DNA of 64,000 nucleotides from Deinandra increscens subsp. villosa (GCA_039602395.1 JBCNJP010000027.1:32443962-32507961); one strand, 5' to 3'. Counted from the first letter of the stretch, positions 1-13,217 are shown. Notes: a model not told the origin generated them from the letters alone. Numbers and translations are program-made.

Positions 1-54
1 TATAAAAATAAGGACGAAAAATGCATTTTCTTCTGTAAAAAAACTAATGGATAA

Positions 55-417
55 GGCCCCCCACATCAAGGGAAAAAAATTGGTACGTACGTGGACATCA
101 AATTCGTACGTGGGTTCTTGATTGTTGTGAGGTACGTACGTTCAGGCGTACGTACGTAATCACGTACATGGACATACGCATAGGAGTGGGTCCTGCATAT
201 TTCATTTTCTTTTTTTTTTAAATATCCAACTGATATATTATTAAAAATCATATATATATTTTAAAATAAAAAGGTGATGTGGAAAGTAAAAAGTGGTATG
301 TGGGTAGTTATTGATGTGGGAAAAAAGTGGGTTTTGTGGTATGTGGGAATTAGATGATGTGGCATGCTGACTGGACCAAAAAAAAGGTATGTGGGAGTTT
401 ATTGATGCGGGTGGTCT
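55..417. mobile_element. Tourist-like (PIF/Harbinger) MITE
   Basis: A 363-bp non-coding element with inverted ends. The left end reads GGCCCCCCACATCAA and the right end, reversed, AGACCACCCGCATCAA. It is flanked by TAA on both sides (52-54 and 418-420), the target duplication expected of PIF/Harbinger elements. The interior is AT-rich, with repeated GTACGTACG words at 83-165 and GGTATGTGGG words at 295-395. No coding capacity is seen. Confidence 0.6.
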
Positions 418-757
418 TAACTTGTAAAAGGAAAAGAAGCTTTTATCTACTTGAAACCGCGTATATATCAAACAATTTCGGTTGTGTGGGTTGAATGCTT
501 TGACGAGTGAAGTCATAGTCAATGTTGACAATGAAGTCAAAATAATCTAGAACCAAAACCAACACGTTTTATGCACGCATCCGCAAAAAGTAACCGGTTT
601 TTGTTAGTGGACTGAGTGTCATGAACTAAACTTTCCATATATTGTTTACGGATCGTTAATTTATATTTTATAAATATAAGATTTGTTTCGACTACTAGGA
701 CCGTCCACAACGCTACTAGTCATTTTTTCCACAAACATATTTAGTTAGTATACCGTA
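418..757. other. intergenic, nothing recognised
   Basis: AT-rich sequence with no open frame of note and no repeat structure that I can assign. Confidence 0.6.
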
Positions 758-1077
758 CAGTGGCGGATTCATAAATTCTTTTCAGTGGATAAAAAAAAAT
801 CAGTAAAAGATTACATTAAGATTAGTTATTTTTATTTAAGAAATTTGATAACTTTGGGCATCTTGGGTGCCAAAAATAGCTAAAAAGAAGCTATTTTCAC
901 AAACCTTAGGTGTTTTGGGTGCCAAAAACAGCTAAAAAGAAGTCATTTTTAACAGCCTTGGGTGTCTCGGAAAAAAAAACTTGGGTGCCTAGGCGTTCGG
1001 TTCAAGGAATTAACACTAAAATTTCAAATTTGAGTGGGTGTCTAGGACCCACTGGGTCCTAGGTGGATCCGCCTATG
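758..1077. mobile_element. non-autonomous hAT-type MITE
   Basis: A 320-bp element with ends CAGTGGCGGATTCA and, reversed, CATAGGCGGATCCA. It is flanked by an 8-bp duplication, ATACCGTA (750-757) and ATACCGCA (1078-1085), which agree at 7 of 8 bases. CA-type termini with 8-bp duplications are the hAT signature. Inside, a block of about 60 bp containing GGGTGCCAAAAA and AGCTAAAAAGAAG is repeated (855-960). Confidence 0.65.
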
Positions 1078-1337
1078 ATACCGCATCAGCTTTTTACTAA
1101 TTATTTCAATTCCTTCCCTCGAACAGTTTTTAACACTAATGCTGCATTTCCCACGTGCACACTTTTACTTTCACATTATCGTTTTTTCTTTATTTTTATT
1201 TATAAAATATTTAACCATAGTTAAATATTAAATATAACCGTTAGTTTTTTTTAGAAAAAACATATACTTTTTAAATTGAAATAATTGATTAAATTAACTA
1301 AAACAAAAAAAAAAAAAACTTAACCAAACTAATTAAA

Positions 1338-2530
1338 CTACTCACGTGAATGTGACATTATTTTGTATTTCGTCCTAATCTCATCACAAAGAGAGTCATG
1401 TATGGCTCGTGCGTAAGGATTTAATTTGCTTGTGTCTATCGTAAACAATATCTTTTGTTTCACGATGAATCTCTCTTTTTCCAAGTCCAAGAATTGTTGC
1501 ATTTTTGTACCAAAACTTTCAATTATTTTCCTCCTCGTTCGGGTCATCTCGGTTAAATCCTTAACTAGCACATCCTTATCTCCTTCGTACGTGGATGATG
1601 ATGTGTTTTTGCCCTTATCCTTGCTTTAGCTTTGTCCCTTCTCGCATGACGACTAAAAAGTTATTCTCGATGTGTATCATCATTATCTAATGTGATATCA
1701 AACTCGGGAGTATCCTCAAAGTTGACGTCGAGGGCGGAACATGTATACTCCCCCGTGGTGTTTGTCTTGGTTTTTTTTGTGGGCTTGATTACCATGAACT
1801 AGTGTAGAACTAGCTAACCGGGATGATCCCTCACAATCATCCAAACATGCTCATATCCAGATGAACTAGAGTTTTCGTTTTTAGGGTCGTTGATGAATAA
1901 CGATCTAGTTTCTTCAAGAAATTGCTTCTCTGATTAACAACTTCTGTAACGAGACTTTACCTGCAAGTACAACTCGTTAAATCCATATAACTTTGGCTTC
2001 ATCATATGCTTGTGGCTTCTCAGAAGGCGGTCATTTCAATTAACTTGATGTGAACAACCATTGTTGTGAGCCTCAACATTTATCCAAAATGCATTCTTGT
2101 TTTGGCGGTTTGCAACTTCTGGGTCTTTAGAAACGTGGTACCATGACTTGCCCAAAATCTCTTCATCACTAACTGGACACTTGATACGATTAGCTTCTTT
2201 AGCATAGTTTTGGGTGCTTATTCGATTGACTCTTGCACATGTTTCTTCCCTTTAGCCTTCTTGGTCTTTTTCTTTGATGAAGGTTGTGCTTCTTCAACAG
2301 TTTCTTGAAATTAAGGAGTAGAAATTCAGGATTTGATTAAAATTGGTGTTGTTGACAGTGTTATTGCCACGCTAAAAACTGTTGGTGTTGTTTATATTTA
2401 GAATGGTTATTGAAAGTGAACAAACCAGATGACTGTTAGAACTGAGCAAAATCAGGTGGACTACTTCGCTTTTGCTCGTTGCCACCCGAGGATAAGAGTT
2501 GGATAAACGAAATTGGTGGTCTTTTATCCA
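1338..2530 (-). pseudogene. decayed Myb/SANT-NAM-associated gene (PIF/Harbinger accessory type)
   Basis: On the - strand, about 2000-2220 translates to a Myb/SANT-like (trihelix-like) stretch containing EEILGKSWYHVSKDPEVANRQ, then an in-frame stop, then residues resembling the KLYGFNELYLQ helix of the same family. About 1338-1640 encodes a basic C-terminal block (LVKDLTEMTRTRRKIIESFG and on) of the type called NAM-associated. This two-part architecture is common in plants, often mis-annotated as glutathione S-transferase T3-like, and accompanies PIF/Harbinger transposases. Stops and frameshifts separate the blocks, so it is broken. No DDE transposase is nearby. The family assignment is from recognition only. 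Confidence 0.5.
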
Positions 2531-4740
2531 GAATGTGAAATATATAGTTTGAAAGAAGAAAATTTGGAGAGAAAAGTAAGAGAATGGTGTGAATTTTGAT
2601 GAGAATGAGTTATGTATGAATTAAAGAAAAAATAAAAATATAAATGTATTTGTTGGACGATAAAAAAATAGCTCAAACCTATCTCATATAGGTGCACACT
2701 AAATCAACCCTTAGTTAATATCAATATCATCAATCAATCATTTTACTATTATGCATTAATAAGTACTGAAGTCAACAATCTAAAAATAGTCTAAAACTGA
2801 GATAACCGACCTATGCTAGCAGTTCTACATGCCACATGCAATTATCCGACATGATACGATAAAATCATAAGCTAATTAAACACACACATTCATCATAAGC
2901 AAACAATTCAAAGCTATGTCGCAATTGTTGGGCTATTGTATTAGAAAGTCAAAATCGAAAAGTAAAAGTATGTTTAAAACTAATTTGTATTTTGCTAATC
3001 CACGTGTAAATAAAATTCAATAAGAGCCACCATTTTGTTTGTTTTGATTTTGTGAGCTCGAGTAATACATCCACGTCCCATTTCTTTTCGTTGTTTGTCC
3101 ATCTTAATTATACGGTTTCAGCACGTAATCGCACTAAATTATATCATTTTTATCTGTAATCTCCTGTAACACCTGAAATTCAAATTCAAAGGTTAATCAA
3201 TTAGGAGAATATTTAATAAAAGTATCCCCAAATACTTTATAAAGTGTAATAAATCTTTGACTAGAACATGTACAATGCATATGTATGCACATTTTGAACA
3301 TTCACTCATTCTATTTTTAAAAGCCTTTAGTTGATAAATTATATATGACCAGTTGACAATCTAATACATGTATGTAACTTTATCATTTATGAAAATTACT
3401 ATTTCGAAGTAAGATATTTTTTATTTTTTAGAAAAAAAGCCTTAACTTTATAATTTCCTTTAAGCCTTGAAAAAAAGTTGTGCTACGCCGACACTCCATA
3501 CACAGAAAAACAAATCCTATTTTTATTTTAAATGTTGCTTGAATCTTGCGGCTTCGAGCCTATAAAGACGTGCCAACATAGACGAACACTTTTTTTTTTC
3601 ATCTTTTAGGGGTTTTGGTTACTTAGGATTTTATGAGAATTGAGAGTTAACATAACATATTTACACAACAAAGAACTTGAGAAAATTTGCATGTGTACTG
3701 AAGTAACTGATTTTTATAGGTTATATATATGACAATTTATAATGGTCTTAGTGAAATATGATTACACATCAAATAAGAATATGAAACCCCAAGTGTGAAT
3801 TTTAGGGTGTTTTCGGCTTTTGGCAAGAAAAGGAGCCATTGTTAAGGATGATAATAATAAGACCCAATAAAGAAATAAGAAGACAACAAGTCAACAACTA
3901 TTTGAAGGCAAGAAAAGGAGCCTAAGGATGATAATAATAAGACCCAACAATAAGAAGACAACAACTATCTCATGGAGTAATAATTGTTTGATAAATGGAA
4001 CATTTTATTTAAAAAAAAAAATAGGCTGATAACATTGATTAATAAAACTAATCAATGTTTTAAAAACAGATTTTTAAATTGGACTGGACTAGTGTCAAAC
4101 ATGCATTCAAACTTATAAATTTATAATATATTTATAAACTTTCAAACACGATAAATGTAAAAAAAAAAAAGTTAAATAAAGTCGTAAACAAATTACAATT
4201 ATCCAAAAAAAACATCAATATAAGTTTTAATCACATTTTGTTTATCCAAACAAATTATATAAAGTGTTTTATGCATCAAGTTCTTTATCATTTAACGTGC
4301 GTGCGTGAATTAAATTTAAAAAACCGGTTCAATTAGCCGTGCGGTTTCAAGTTTCGGCCGATTAAACCGTCAGATAAAAAAATAGCTCGGAATTAGACTA
4401 ACCCGGACACACCCGGCCAACTTATCCTCGAGTCTTTGGTTCAAAACAGGTTTTAAAACATTAAAACTAATTAATAAATTTTGTCTAATTCAATATTATA
4501 AATGATTTTGTAAAATGTCTTGTGTTAAATCTAGCAAACATGTAAAAGAAATAAAAAGCCGATGCCGTTGAAAAAAATAAAAGAAAACTAAAAAGCTAAT
4601 AAACAAAGATTGTTATTAAATAATAGTATCTTATTATTAAATGATAAATGATAAATATTGATTGATCCGTGATAAATAAATATCAAGGACGAACGATATC
4701 ATCCGTCGCAAATAGATAGATCAACTGATCCGTGAAAGTT
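2531..4740. other. intergenic AT-rich spacer
   Basis: No coding region is recognised. A local direct repeat lies at about 3825-3975: a block with GGCAAGAAAAGGAGCC and AAGGATGATAATAATAAGACC occurs twice about 75 bp apart. The remainder is AT-rich and upstream of the protease gene. Confidence 0.55.
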
Positions 4741-5030
4741 GAAACCTCTCTTCTCTCTCTCTCCTACTTTGGTGAAATAAAATCCATGAAAATGGCGGTT
4801 TTGTTTTCCCTCCCATTTTAAAATCTCAAAACCGTGTTGAAAATCCATCTTTTCAACTGCTCAATCACCACCAAAATTTTCCCTCTATCTATTCCGATCC
4901 ACCAAATTCAAACCCTAGAAAATTTTCATATTTCCCCCAATTTCCTTCCTTCACCCCTTTCAAAAACCCTAATTGCCCAATTTACACCACCACTCATCCA
5001 CTCCTGTTTGTTTGATTGCTTGCTTTTCCG
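4741..5030 (+). promoter_or_regulatory. probable 5' leader of the protease gene
   Basis: A pyrimidine-rich tract (CT repeats at about 4746-4765) is followed by about 270 bp without an in-frame ATG for the downstream protein. TATA-like AT-rich words (GATAAATAAATATC) lie near 4671-4684. A plant 5' UTR beginning around the CT tract is the simplest reading. The transcription start is not determined. Confidence 0.4.
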
Positions 5031-8000
5031 ATGGGCGATTCGGCCGGAATTCTCCCCCCTCCGGCTCACTCAGTTACTTTCTACACCAAATCGGCTGAAT
5101 CCATATACTGCCCCAAAAATTCGCAAACCCTAAGTCGAAATCTGAGCTATGGAGGCTCTAAAGTCGATGCTCATGCTACTGCACGCATGTTGTTCGACAG
5201 TTTAGCACAGGAGCCGGAGGAGAATCCGGTTGATTGCGGTTTATCTGAACCGGAGAACGAGAAGGATGTGAACCGCGATTTGACGTCAACTGAAGTTCTC
5301 GAAGGTTCCGGCGAACCGTTGGTGCCTCCGTCGGTTGTTGAAGCTAATACTGTTCCTGATCCGGCGAGTCCTGTTGATAGCAACGGTAATGATGTTGACG
5401 ATGAGACGAATGAGTGGATTTCGTGTAATCAAAGTGAATCGGCGGGTTACAACCCGCCGCTGCTGCCCTCAGTTGCCTCGAGTTCTTCGAATTGGAACGA
5501 CGAAGTTTACGAGAAGCCGTCTATGGTGGTATGATTTGTACAGTTTTTGGTTCTGATTCATGATTTTGCAGAAGTTTACACTTTACTGTTAATTGAAGTA
5601 ATAGTTATCGATATTCCTTATTATCTGTTGCTACTATATGATTGTTATTCGTTTAGGTTTTTCTCTCTAGATTTATTACAGATTTATAGTTTATAGAGAA
5701 TTCTAAAATGATCTTAACCATCTGCTGCTACATAGCAGTTATCACTCAGACTACTTTGTTTTTGCTGATGGTAAATACATGATTTTAGGTGAACTTTGCA
5801 GTTGGAATAGGGAATAGTTGTTTTTCATTTACTATTTATAGTTTGTATTTGATGGGCTTGCTGTTACAAGTTGTTTGTGTTTTTTGCACTCTTTAAAGTT
5901 GTCTAATTAAAACTTGGAACTTACAGGGTGCTGGGCTTGAAAACTTGGGCAACACTTGCTTTTTCAATGCAGTTCTGCAGTGCTTCACTCACACTGTGCC
6001 ACTTGTTCAGGGTCTCTATTTATACACACATCCGACACCTTGTGATGGTATGTCTTAAAATCTTCATTACTGTTTATTTCGGTTTTTTTTACAAGTAACA
6101 AATATGTAGACGATGTGATTGTTATTAAAGTTAACATTGACTGACTGCTTGTGAATGATATTAAATTTTGGGTTTGCAGGTAGCAATGAATGGTTCTGTT
6201 TGATCTGTGCTTTACGGGAACAGATTGAACATTCATTAACATCAAATGGCAAAAGTGTCGCCCCTTGGAAGTTTGTTGACAATTTGAGATGTATCCTTTG
6301 GTTTATTTTCAACTTCCAGTTCTATTGGCTAACATTTGTTCTGTGCAACTTGGTATTAAATATAGTTGTATTCCTTGACCTTCCTACTATCAGATTTTTC
6401 ATCATCATTCCTAAGATATCAACAAGAAGATGCTCATGAATTCTTGCAATGCTTTCTAGATAGACTTGAAAGCTGTTTAACCAATTTAAAAAGAAAGGAT
6501 GATGACGTCCTTTCACAAAGTAACAATTTAGTTACACAGGTCTTTGGAGGTCGTGTTATTAGTAAAGTAAGATTCAAAACTTTGTTAATTTGATATCATT
6601 TCAGGTCATTGATATGTTATTTAAGCTCACTGATTATTTATTTTTTTGTTAATATATTAATCCAGTTAAGGTGTTGCAACTGTAATCACATATCTGATAC
6701 GTATGAACCATCAGTGGACCTCAGCTTGGAAATCGAAGATGCAAATAGTCTTATAACTGCCCTTGAATCATTTACGAAAGTTGAACGCATTGAAGATGAA
6801 GAAATGCAGTTTACATGCGATCACTGCAAAGAAAAAGTGTCTGTTGAGAAACAGCTTCTGCTGGATCAAGTTCCTCCTATTTGCACTTTCCATTTAAAAA
6901 GATTCAAAAATGATGGATCTTATGTGGAAAAAATAGACAAGCAAGTTGAATTTCCTCTTGAGTTGGATTTGCAGCCATACACATCTGGCAGTCAGAGTAA
7001 TAACGTGAGTTTGATTCCTTAAATCTTTACAAGGATTTTTATATATATAGTATATTCCCTTACGACCATTTTTTTGGCCAGGCGGATTTCACATATGACC
7101 TATATGCAGTAGTTGTACATGCTGGCTTTACATCTAGCTCTGGTCATTATTATTGTTACATCCGTTCCGCCCCTGATAAATGGTGCAAATTTGATGACAG
7201 AAAGGTACATATCTATTAATTTGCATTTGTATTTGTATCTGTCATATAAATTATACAAATTCGAAATTGATCTTATATAAAAATTTTCATTATGACAGGT
7301 TACCTATGTTTCAGAAGCTTGTGTGCTTTCAGAGGAAGCATACATACTCTTCTATGCAAAACAAGGAACAACTTGGTTTTCAAACTTTTTTGAAACATTT
7401 AAACCTTCATTTATTACAAACTTATCCAACACTTCACCAAAATCAGTTCTGGAGAATGTGGAGGTGTCAAATATTCATACTTATGACATCAAACCAGCCA
7501 AAAACCATCTTCCTCAATCTGATGCTGTGGCACCAGTTACACCAACTAGTAATGTAACAAAAGAAAGCTCTCCATTGACCCTTAAACAATATGGTTCTAA
7601 TCATGTAATGGAAACGGAGAAGACTCCAAGTGTCATTCTCACATGTGATTCAAAAACCAAATCTTTATCTCCATCAACCCCACCAAGATCTCCTCAATTT
7701 GATCTTTCTGAAGATGACATCTCAGACGATGACATCCCAGGTGATTTAACTTTAATGGTATCAATTATGTACTGTTGATTGTTTGATACATAAAACTAAC
7801 ATGCGATTAATGGTGATGGTGAATGCAGAGGCGGTTTTTGCTCCAAAGCCTGAGCAATTGAAACTTGTGGAGAAAGCAACATGCAAGAGACAAAGAAGCA
7901 TCGAAGTCGAGGATTCTTCAAAACGTGAGGCCCTGAGAATGTGCAAGAGGATGCCGGGTTCAAGAGCGAAATCCCTTATGTCTGCCATGTCACCATATGG

Positions 8001-8064
8001 TGGAAATTCAGTGAAGAAAGATAAGAAAATGATGTCGTCATCAAGAAAGAATTATAGGAAATAA
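5031..8064 (+). CDS. ubiquitin-specific protease, UBP20/21-like (8 exons)
   Basis: A cysteine protease that removes ubiquitin from conjugates. The exons I infer from GT-AG sites and frame are 5031-5528, 5927-6047, 6180-6290, 6394-6566, 6666-7004, 7082-7204, 7299-7740 and 7829-8064, giving about 680 residues, close to the size of Arabidopsis UBP20/21. After an acidic, disordered N-terminal region (residues 1-166), the USP domain starts at exon 2. The Cys box is GAGLENLGNTCFFNAVLQC, with catalytic Cys near residue 177. The QQEDAHEFL box follows. CxxC pairs in RCCNCNH and FTCDHCKE are likely zinc ligands. The His box is SSSGHYYCYIR (His near 436), followed by KFDD with the catalytic Asp. The C-terminal tail is basic (RKNYRK end). 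ATG 5031 is the first ATG in frame. All catalytic residues are present and all junctions keep frame, so it looks functional. Choosing between UBP20 and UBP21 needs alignment. Confidence 0.9.
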
Positions 8065-8433
8065 AGTGACGGCCTGTTTTAAAGATCGTATTTACGCGGT
8101 AATATGGTATTTGAATTTTCTCTAACAGGTAAGTTGTGTTTAATGTAGTGTTTTTGAAGCCTTTTTGTGATAGCCGGATACTGGATTCAAATGTTTAGGT
8201 GGTTGGTATATTAGAGATGTTACAGGCAGATTATTTTTATATTTTGTGAATTTGTAATGAAGTTAATTTAGTTGCTTAATTGGCAATTTGGCATCAGCAC
8301 CTAAGCTTTAAGAAAAAAGAGGGCCAACTTACTCTGTCAAACTCAGCCCAGTTTGGGTTTTTTTGTTGTCTTATTCTCTGCTCAAATGCAGAATATGTTG
8401 ATGGGTCATGTTTGAAAAACGTTATGGAAAAGG
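8065..8433 (+). other. 3' flank/UTR of the protease gene
   Basis: AT-rich sequence after the stop codon, with T-rich and TTGTAA-type words (about 8230-8270) typical of plant 3' ends. No canonical AATAAA is seen close to the stop. Nothing else is recognised before the TIR element. Confidence 0.45.
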
Positions 8434-8442
8434 CTTTTATGG

Positions 8443-9443
8443 TTGGGGCTTTTACATATATACCCTCCCTAAGTCATTTTATTACATATATACCCAAGCC
8501 TAAACCTTAATTACATATATCCCCTTTCTAAACAATATATATTACATATTTACCCATCATTTAAAAAAATATATATATTAAATGACTATAATGCCCTTAA
8601 TAAGTATTTACATATTTACATATTTCCCCTTCTAATATTATCAATTACATATTTATTAAAAAAATAAAAAATGCACTTTTTCACCTTATATATATTATAT
8701 ATTTACAATTTCACATTCTAATTTCATTAATTATAAATTTGTGTAAGAAAAACATAAATTACATATTTTACTTTCTACATTACATATTTACAAATCTCAC
8801 TAAAATTTAAGGCAAAATTGAGATCACTGGTAATCGAAGGAAGATTTCGATTAAAATGTCCTCATTTGAGAGGACTACAACCGTTGCCGATGGAGGGAGC
8901 TCCGACGAACCTCCGGCCATCGCTACGGCTTTACTAGAGGAGGTAGCAGCCGCAGAAATAAACGTTATGTCTTTTAAACATAGTGAGAACAAGTTTGCAA
9001 AACTCAATGCGGTGGTTTTCATACAATCATACGTTCCGTCGTCGGTTTAGTGATGGCTGACATAGCTACGGAAATGGCTATCTCCAAAAGTTTATAGATA
9101 TTATTTTAAAAAATACAAAACTGTAAATATCATACATGAAAGGATTAATACTTCAAGATAAAAGCCAACGAATTTTAGTGATTTTCTTAAATAAAATATT
9201 AACACAATAAACTTATGTATGAATTTGGAAGAGGGGACTAGAGAAGAGACCTGAAGTTCGTTTGATTCACGTAAGTACAGATGAGGGGCTATTGCCTATT
9301 ATGTATAGTTTCTTTTTTTTCTTCCCAAAATTGAGAAGGGTAGTTGTGTAATTTCCTTAGTAAAAGGGGAAATATGTAATTGATGTTTAGGGCTGAGTAT
9401 ATATGTAATAAAGCTCCTTACTAAGGGGATATATTTAAAAACA
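8443..9443. mobile_element. TIR element (MULE-like) carrying an F-box fragment
   Basis: The two ends are imperfect long inverted repeats. Both contain TTTATTACATATATAC followed by a variant of CCCTAAACNTNAATTACATAT and a CCCCTTT block (left 8450-8535; right, reversed, 9445-9345). The flanks carry CTTTTATGG (8434-8442) and TCTTTATGG (9444-9452), a degenerate 9-bp duplication as expected for Mutator-like elements. The interior encodes an F-box start on the - strand. Exact ends are uncertain by a few bases. Confidence 0.5.
8807..9022 (-). pseudogene. captured F-box N-terminal fragment
   Basis: A 71-codon frame that ends in an F-box core, LSNEDILIEIFLRLPVISIL, then stops where the second half of the roughly 45-residue F-box and the rest of the protein should follow. 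F-box proteins normally bind SKP1 through this motif and recruit substrates through C-terminal repeats, which are absent here. An alanine/serine-rich leader precedes the motif. It lies wholly inside the TIR element at 8443-9443, so capture of the 5' part of a host gene is the likely origin. Expression is unknown. Confidence 0.55.
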
Positions 9444-9612
9444 TCTTTATGGGTTTCTTTAATCGTAGAACCCATTTTATGTTAAGACCTTATAGCAGAA
9501 TATGAGGATGATGTCGCACAAATGGATATGAACATAAAACCCCGATCTTGTGATTTTGGGTTTTTTTTTCTTTCAAAAAATTGGGTATTAATCCCAACTA
9601 TTTATTATTAGT

Positions 9613-10381
9613 TGGAGGTGTACAAAGAAACCGGTTTGTAAACCAAATCGGTATAAAAACCGAAACCGGTTTATAAAAAACCCGGTCCGGTTCGAGTATA
9701 AACTGGCGGTTCCTCATAGATTAGGCATTCTCCTTTGGTGAACCGGTTCCGAACCTGGTTGTCTCCAAAATTGATTTAGAGCTGATTTGGAATTAGTTTA
9801 GAAACCGGTTTATTATAGGTATATGCTTTTCAAAATTCCAATTAGCCATTAATCACTTAAATGTCATTAGCTGTAAATTAGGTGGATTTTAATAAGATAG
9901 TCATTGAATTTCCTTAAGTCACAATGTTAACATTAATGAGATTAATTGAATTAGTCGTTGGCTAAATTTTTTATACGTTAGTATTTAATTTTTCTTTTAC
10001 AATTCAACCTTTAAGTTATTATAAATAATGGATATTTTTTATTGAGTCAAACAACTTTCAACTCTTGTACGTTTCAAAATCTCTTATAATGGTTTCATCA
10101 TCTTTAGTTAGGTTTTGTTCAAGCTCTAAAAATTTTGTGCAGCTTTAGCCAACTTTTTTCTCTTGAGAGAATAAAAAACCGCTTTTTTTTACAAACCAAT
10201 TTAACCTAAACCGGTTTCAAACTGACCCGATTCGGTTCTATAGGTTTGGGGTTTTGTTTGGTTCAAACCAGTTCATAACCCGAACCGATTATGACCAAAC
10301 CGGTTTTAACCAGAGTTGACCAAACTGGTTCCGATTCACAGCCCGAACCGGTTTGTAAAAAAACCGGTTTTATACACCTCT
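9613..10381. mobile_element. non-autonomous MULE-like element
   Basis: A 769-bp element flanked by the perfect 9-bp duplication ATTATTAGT (9604-9612 and 10382-10390). The ends are inverted: TGGAGGTGTACAAAGAAACC on the left, AGAGGTGTATAAAACC reversed on the right. Many AACCGGTTT palindromic words occur in both subterminal regions. A 9-bp duplication points to Mutator. No transposase is encoded. Confidence 0.7.
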
Positions 10382-11615
10382 ATTATTAGTCAATATTAAT
10401 CTCAACTATATTTTTTTTCCTATAATAATCTTTAACTTTTTGAGTATTTAACTATAATAAACCTTTGTTAATTTTAAAAAGCATACATCCATTAGTTTTG
10501 TTTTTGATGATTAGACATCCCTAGGTTTTATTTTTTTATCTGTGTCAATTAATTTATTTTTTTCTTAAATCTACCTTAGGCTTCCCAGAAAAAAAAGGAA
10601 AAACAATCAAATACTTCGTACCATATTTTTTACATCATCATTAATTAAAAAACGATTGAGTGGTCATGTACAACACATGTATAATCAAATGCATATATAA
10701 TCAGTCATAATATTAACATCTCTTTGGTCAAGACCTCAAACACTATAAACTTATGTGGATTATGATTGAATATTTTCATATTTGTTATGAGATAATCGTG
10801 CGATCGTTTAAATATTCTTATTTTTTACTTAAAAAGACATCATAATGGTTAAGATGTAAATCTCATCACAAAAGGTTCCGAGGTATACATTCTGTGATAT
10901 ACCGGTGAAATGTATTTATCCTTAGAAGTATAGTAATTGTTGTAAAAGATATTTCTCTTTTATCAAAACGCTATAAGTTTATGTACATAATTGGTTGTCT
11001 AATTGGTATACTCATATGATTTTAGCAAATGAGTTTGTGTTTTTTTGACGGTGTAACAAGTACACTTTATAACAATGTAATTGTTTTGTGTCTCCGTGTT
11101 ATTCTTGTGGCAACACGTAAGTTATGAAATCTAGTTTCTATCAAATGTGAAAAGGGTTTTTGAACAGAAGGGTTTTTGTGTAAATTGAACATATTTTATT
11201 TGATTGTGACGTTGGTGCTGCACTATAATAAAAAGGGAACTTCATGTGATGAGCAAAACATATTGGTTTGGTTTCATGGGTTGAACACGGAAAGAAATCA
11301 TTACTTTTGATCGATTGGATATATTGTCAAACATTAAATTCAGTACCTGCCGTTTAGTTTTACAACTAAAGCCAGGCATAAAAAAACTTGTTCACGTCTA
11401 ATCATCGTAATAAAAGAAAAAACCCTATATATTTTTTGGAACAACATAAATATATTAAAAACCGACTTTGGTAAAGAAGGCGTCTTGACCACAGTAGAAA
11501 ATGAACATTTACATTATAAGAAGTGGATTGACAAGCCACTCCGTCCAAATAATGTAACATTTCTTATTTCTATTTGAGTAACAAAAAATAAAAAAACAAG
11601 ACAATGTTGTCGAAT
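9829..11615 (+). repeat. direct duplication, copy 1 (compact)
   Basis: This sequence recurs in the same orientation at 14011-20843, with high similarity block by block. It starts inside the MULE-like element and ends in the 3' part of a LINE fragment. It lacks the four insertions present in the second copy, so it serves as the empty-site reference. No host gene is seen inside. Confidence 0.8.
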
Positions 11616-12060
11616 GATTCCCCATTCCTAATTCTAGAAGGATTGAAGATGTGATGGTTATTTAACCTCCAAATACCATGAAACAAACAATCTCGATAAG
11701 ATTTCTTCTTCCTGTTAATGCCCGCATCATCAATGAGATCCAGAAGACCTTTAGGAGGCAAAGGAACAATACAACCAATCTCGAGCCATGCACCAATAAG
11801 ATGTCAAATTTTCTTCACAATCGAACAAGAACCAAAGGCATGGCTAAAAGATTCCGCCTTAACCCCACAAATAGAGCACATAATAGAAGGAATATTCATC
11901 CTCTTCTACTTAAGCTGAGACGAGTAGGCAACCTATCAAGTAAAATTCTTCGAGATAGAATATTCACTTTTTCGAAACATACCTATTCCATATGTAACCT
12001 CGTCAGAAATAGGCAGAATAAACCGATCAATAGAATTTCTCACAGATATCTACTATATAA
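11405..12060 (-). pseudogene. LINE 3' fragment with RT zinc-binding (zf-RVT) motif
   Basis: The - strand translation shows CSICGVKAESFSHAFGSC followed by SIVKKIWHLIGAWLEIG, the Cx2C-Hx4C and aromatic pattern of the zf-RVT domain at the C-terminus of plant L1-type LINE reverse transcriptases. It is followed by the usual poorly conserved tail. Upstream frames contain stops, and nothing of the RT core or endonuclease is present. It is a 5'-truncated dead copy. The 3' end (about 11405-11430, - strand) finishes in A/T-rich tail sequence. A second copy of the terminal 220 bp lies at 20625-20843. Confidence 0.65.
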
Positions 12061-13217
12061 TTAATAAAAATCTTCAATGCCACATTATGTTATCTTTATA
12101 TTCACTCTTACCAAAAAAAAAAAAAATCGTCTCTCCCTTCTATTAATACGAACACTCTTTTTTATAAATATTATTGATTTTAAATGATTAAAATGTATAA
12201 TTAAATATTACAAATATAAAGCTTCTTATTCTTTTTTTAAAACTTAATAAATTATAATTAGATTTTAATGATCTTATATTATTAAATTTTTACTATTTGT
12301 TATTTATAAATTTAAATAATTTTTTTTTAATTCGCTGGTGTATACTTAAAATATATAATAATAATTATATACAAAATTTTTAATTGTATTATTATTTAAG
12401 ACATTTCGTGTAATACACAAGATGGTAAAATCGAGTGATTATGAACCATAAGTTCCATTGATTTGGCCAAGTGGCCTCATCCAATGGATGTCACGTGCTA
12501 GACAACGATTTTTTTTTCTTCGTCTAATCTCAACACAATTGCATTAAATAGAACCGTATGATATATCATTTAGTAATTTCTAGGTTTGATACTTGAACAT
12601 TTGTTTTCTAATTATTATTATATACTTTTTATATTTCCTTTTTTATTCCTTTACGTTTTAAGAAAACATATTCGAATTATGCATGCGACATGTCACGGAG
12701 AAAGTAAAACCTAGTTTAATAGATTTTGTCATCCAATAACGTTTTTTCAATCTGACGGTGATCACAAAAATGAACTTTTTGTCGAAAAAGGTCAGAACTT
12801 CCGACAATCATAGAGTATAATTCTGGTGGATATCCAATAACGTTTTTCCATTTACAAGGTTAAAAAGTAGTTGTTCATTTTTTGAGGTTTTAATATCGTT
12901 AAATCTTTCGTACAGTTTTATTATACACACAATACTTTTAGTTTACCAACTTATACGTATTATAATTTATATGTAGACATATACTTCCGTTGTGGTTGAA
13001 GTAACTCTTGAGTAAGAACTATATATATATGCTATTAATAAAATTTTAAAACACCCCAACATTTAAAATTCACAAACACTTGGAATAAGATTACAAATAG
13101 ATGATGCCACTTGGCCCACTTCTTAGTTCCAAACTTATTTATCATAAGGCATTAGCCATGCCAGTTTTCATAAGATAACATTAGCCTTTCATATCTTTCT
13201 TCCAAACTTACTTATTA
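12061..13217. other. AT-rich intergenic
   Basis: Low-complexity AT-rich sequence. A short phrase resembling CCAATAACGTTTTTNCA occurs twice (12733-12752 and 12835-12852). No coding region or element is recognised. Confidence 0.55.
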
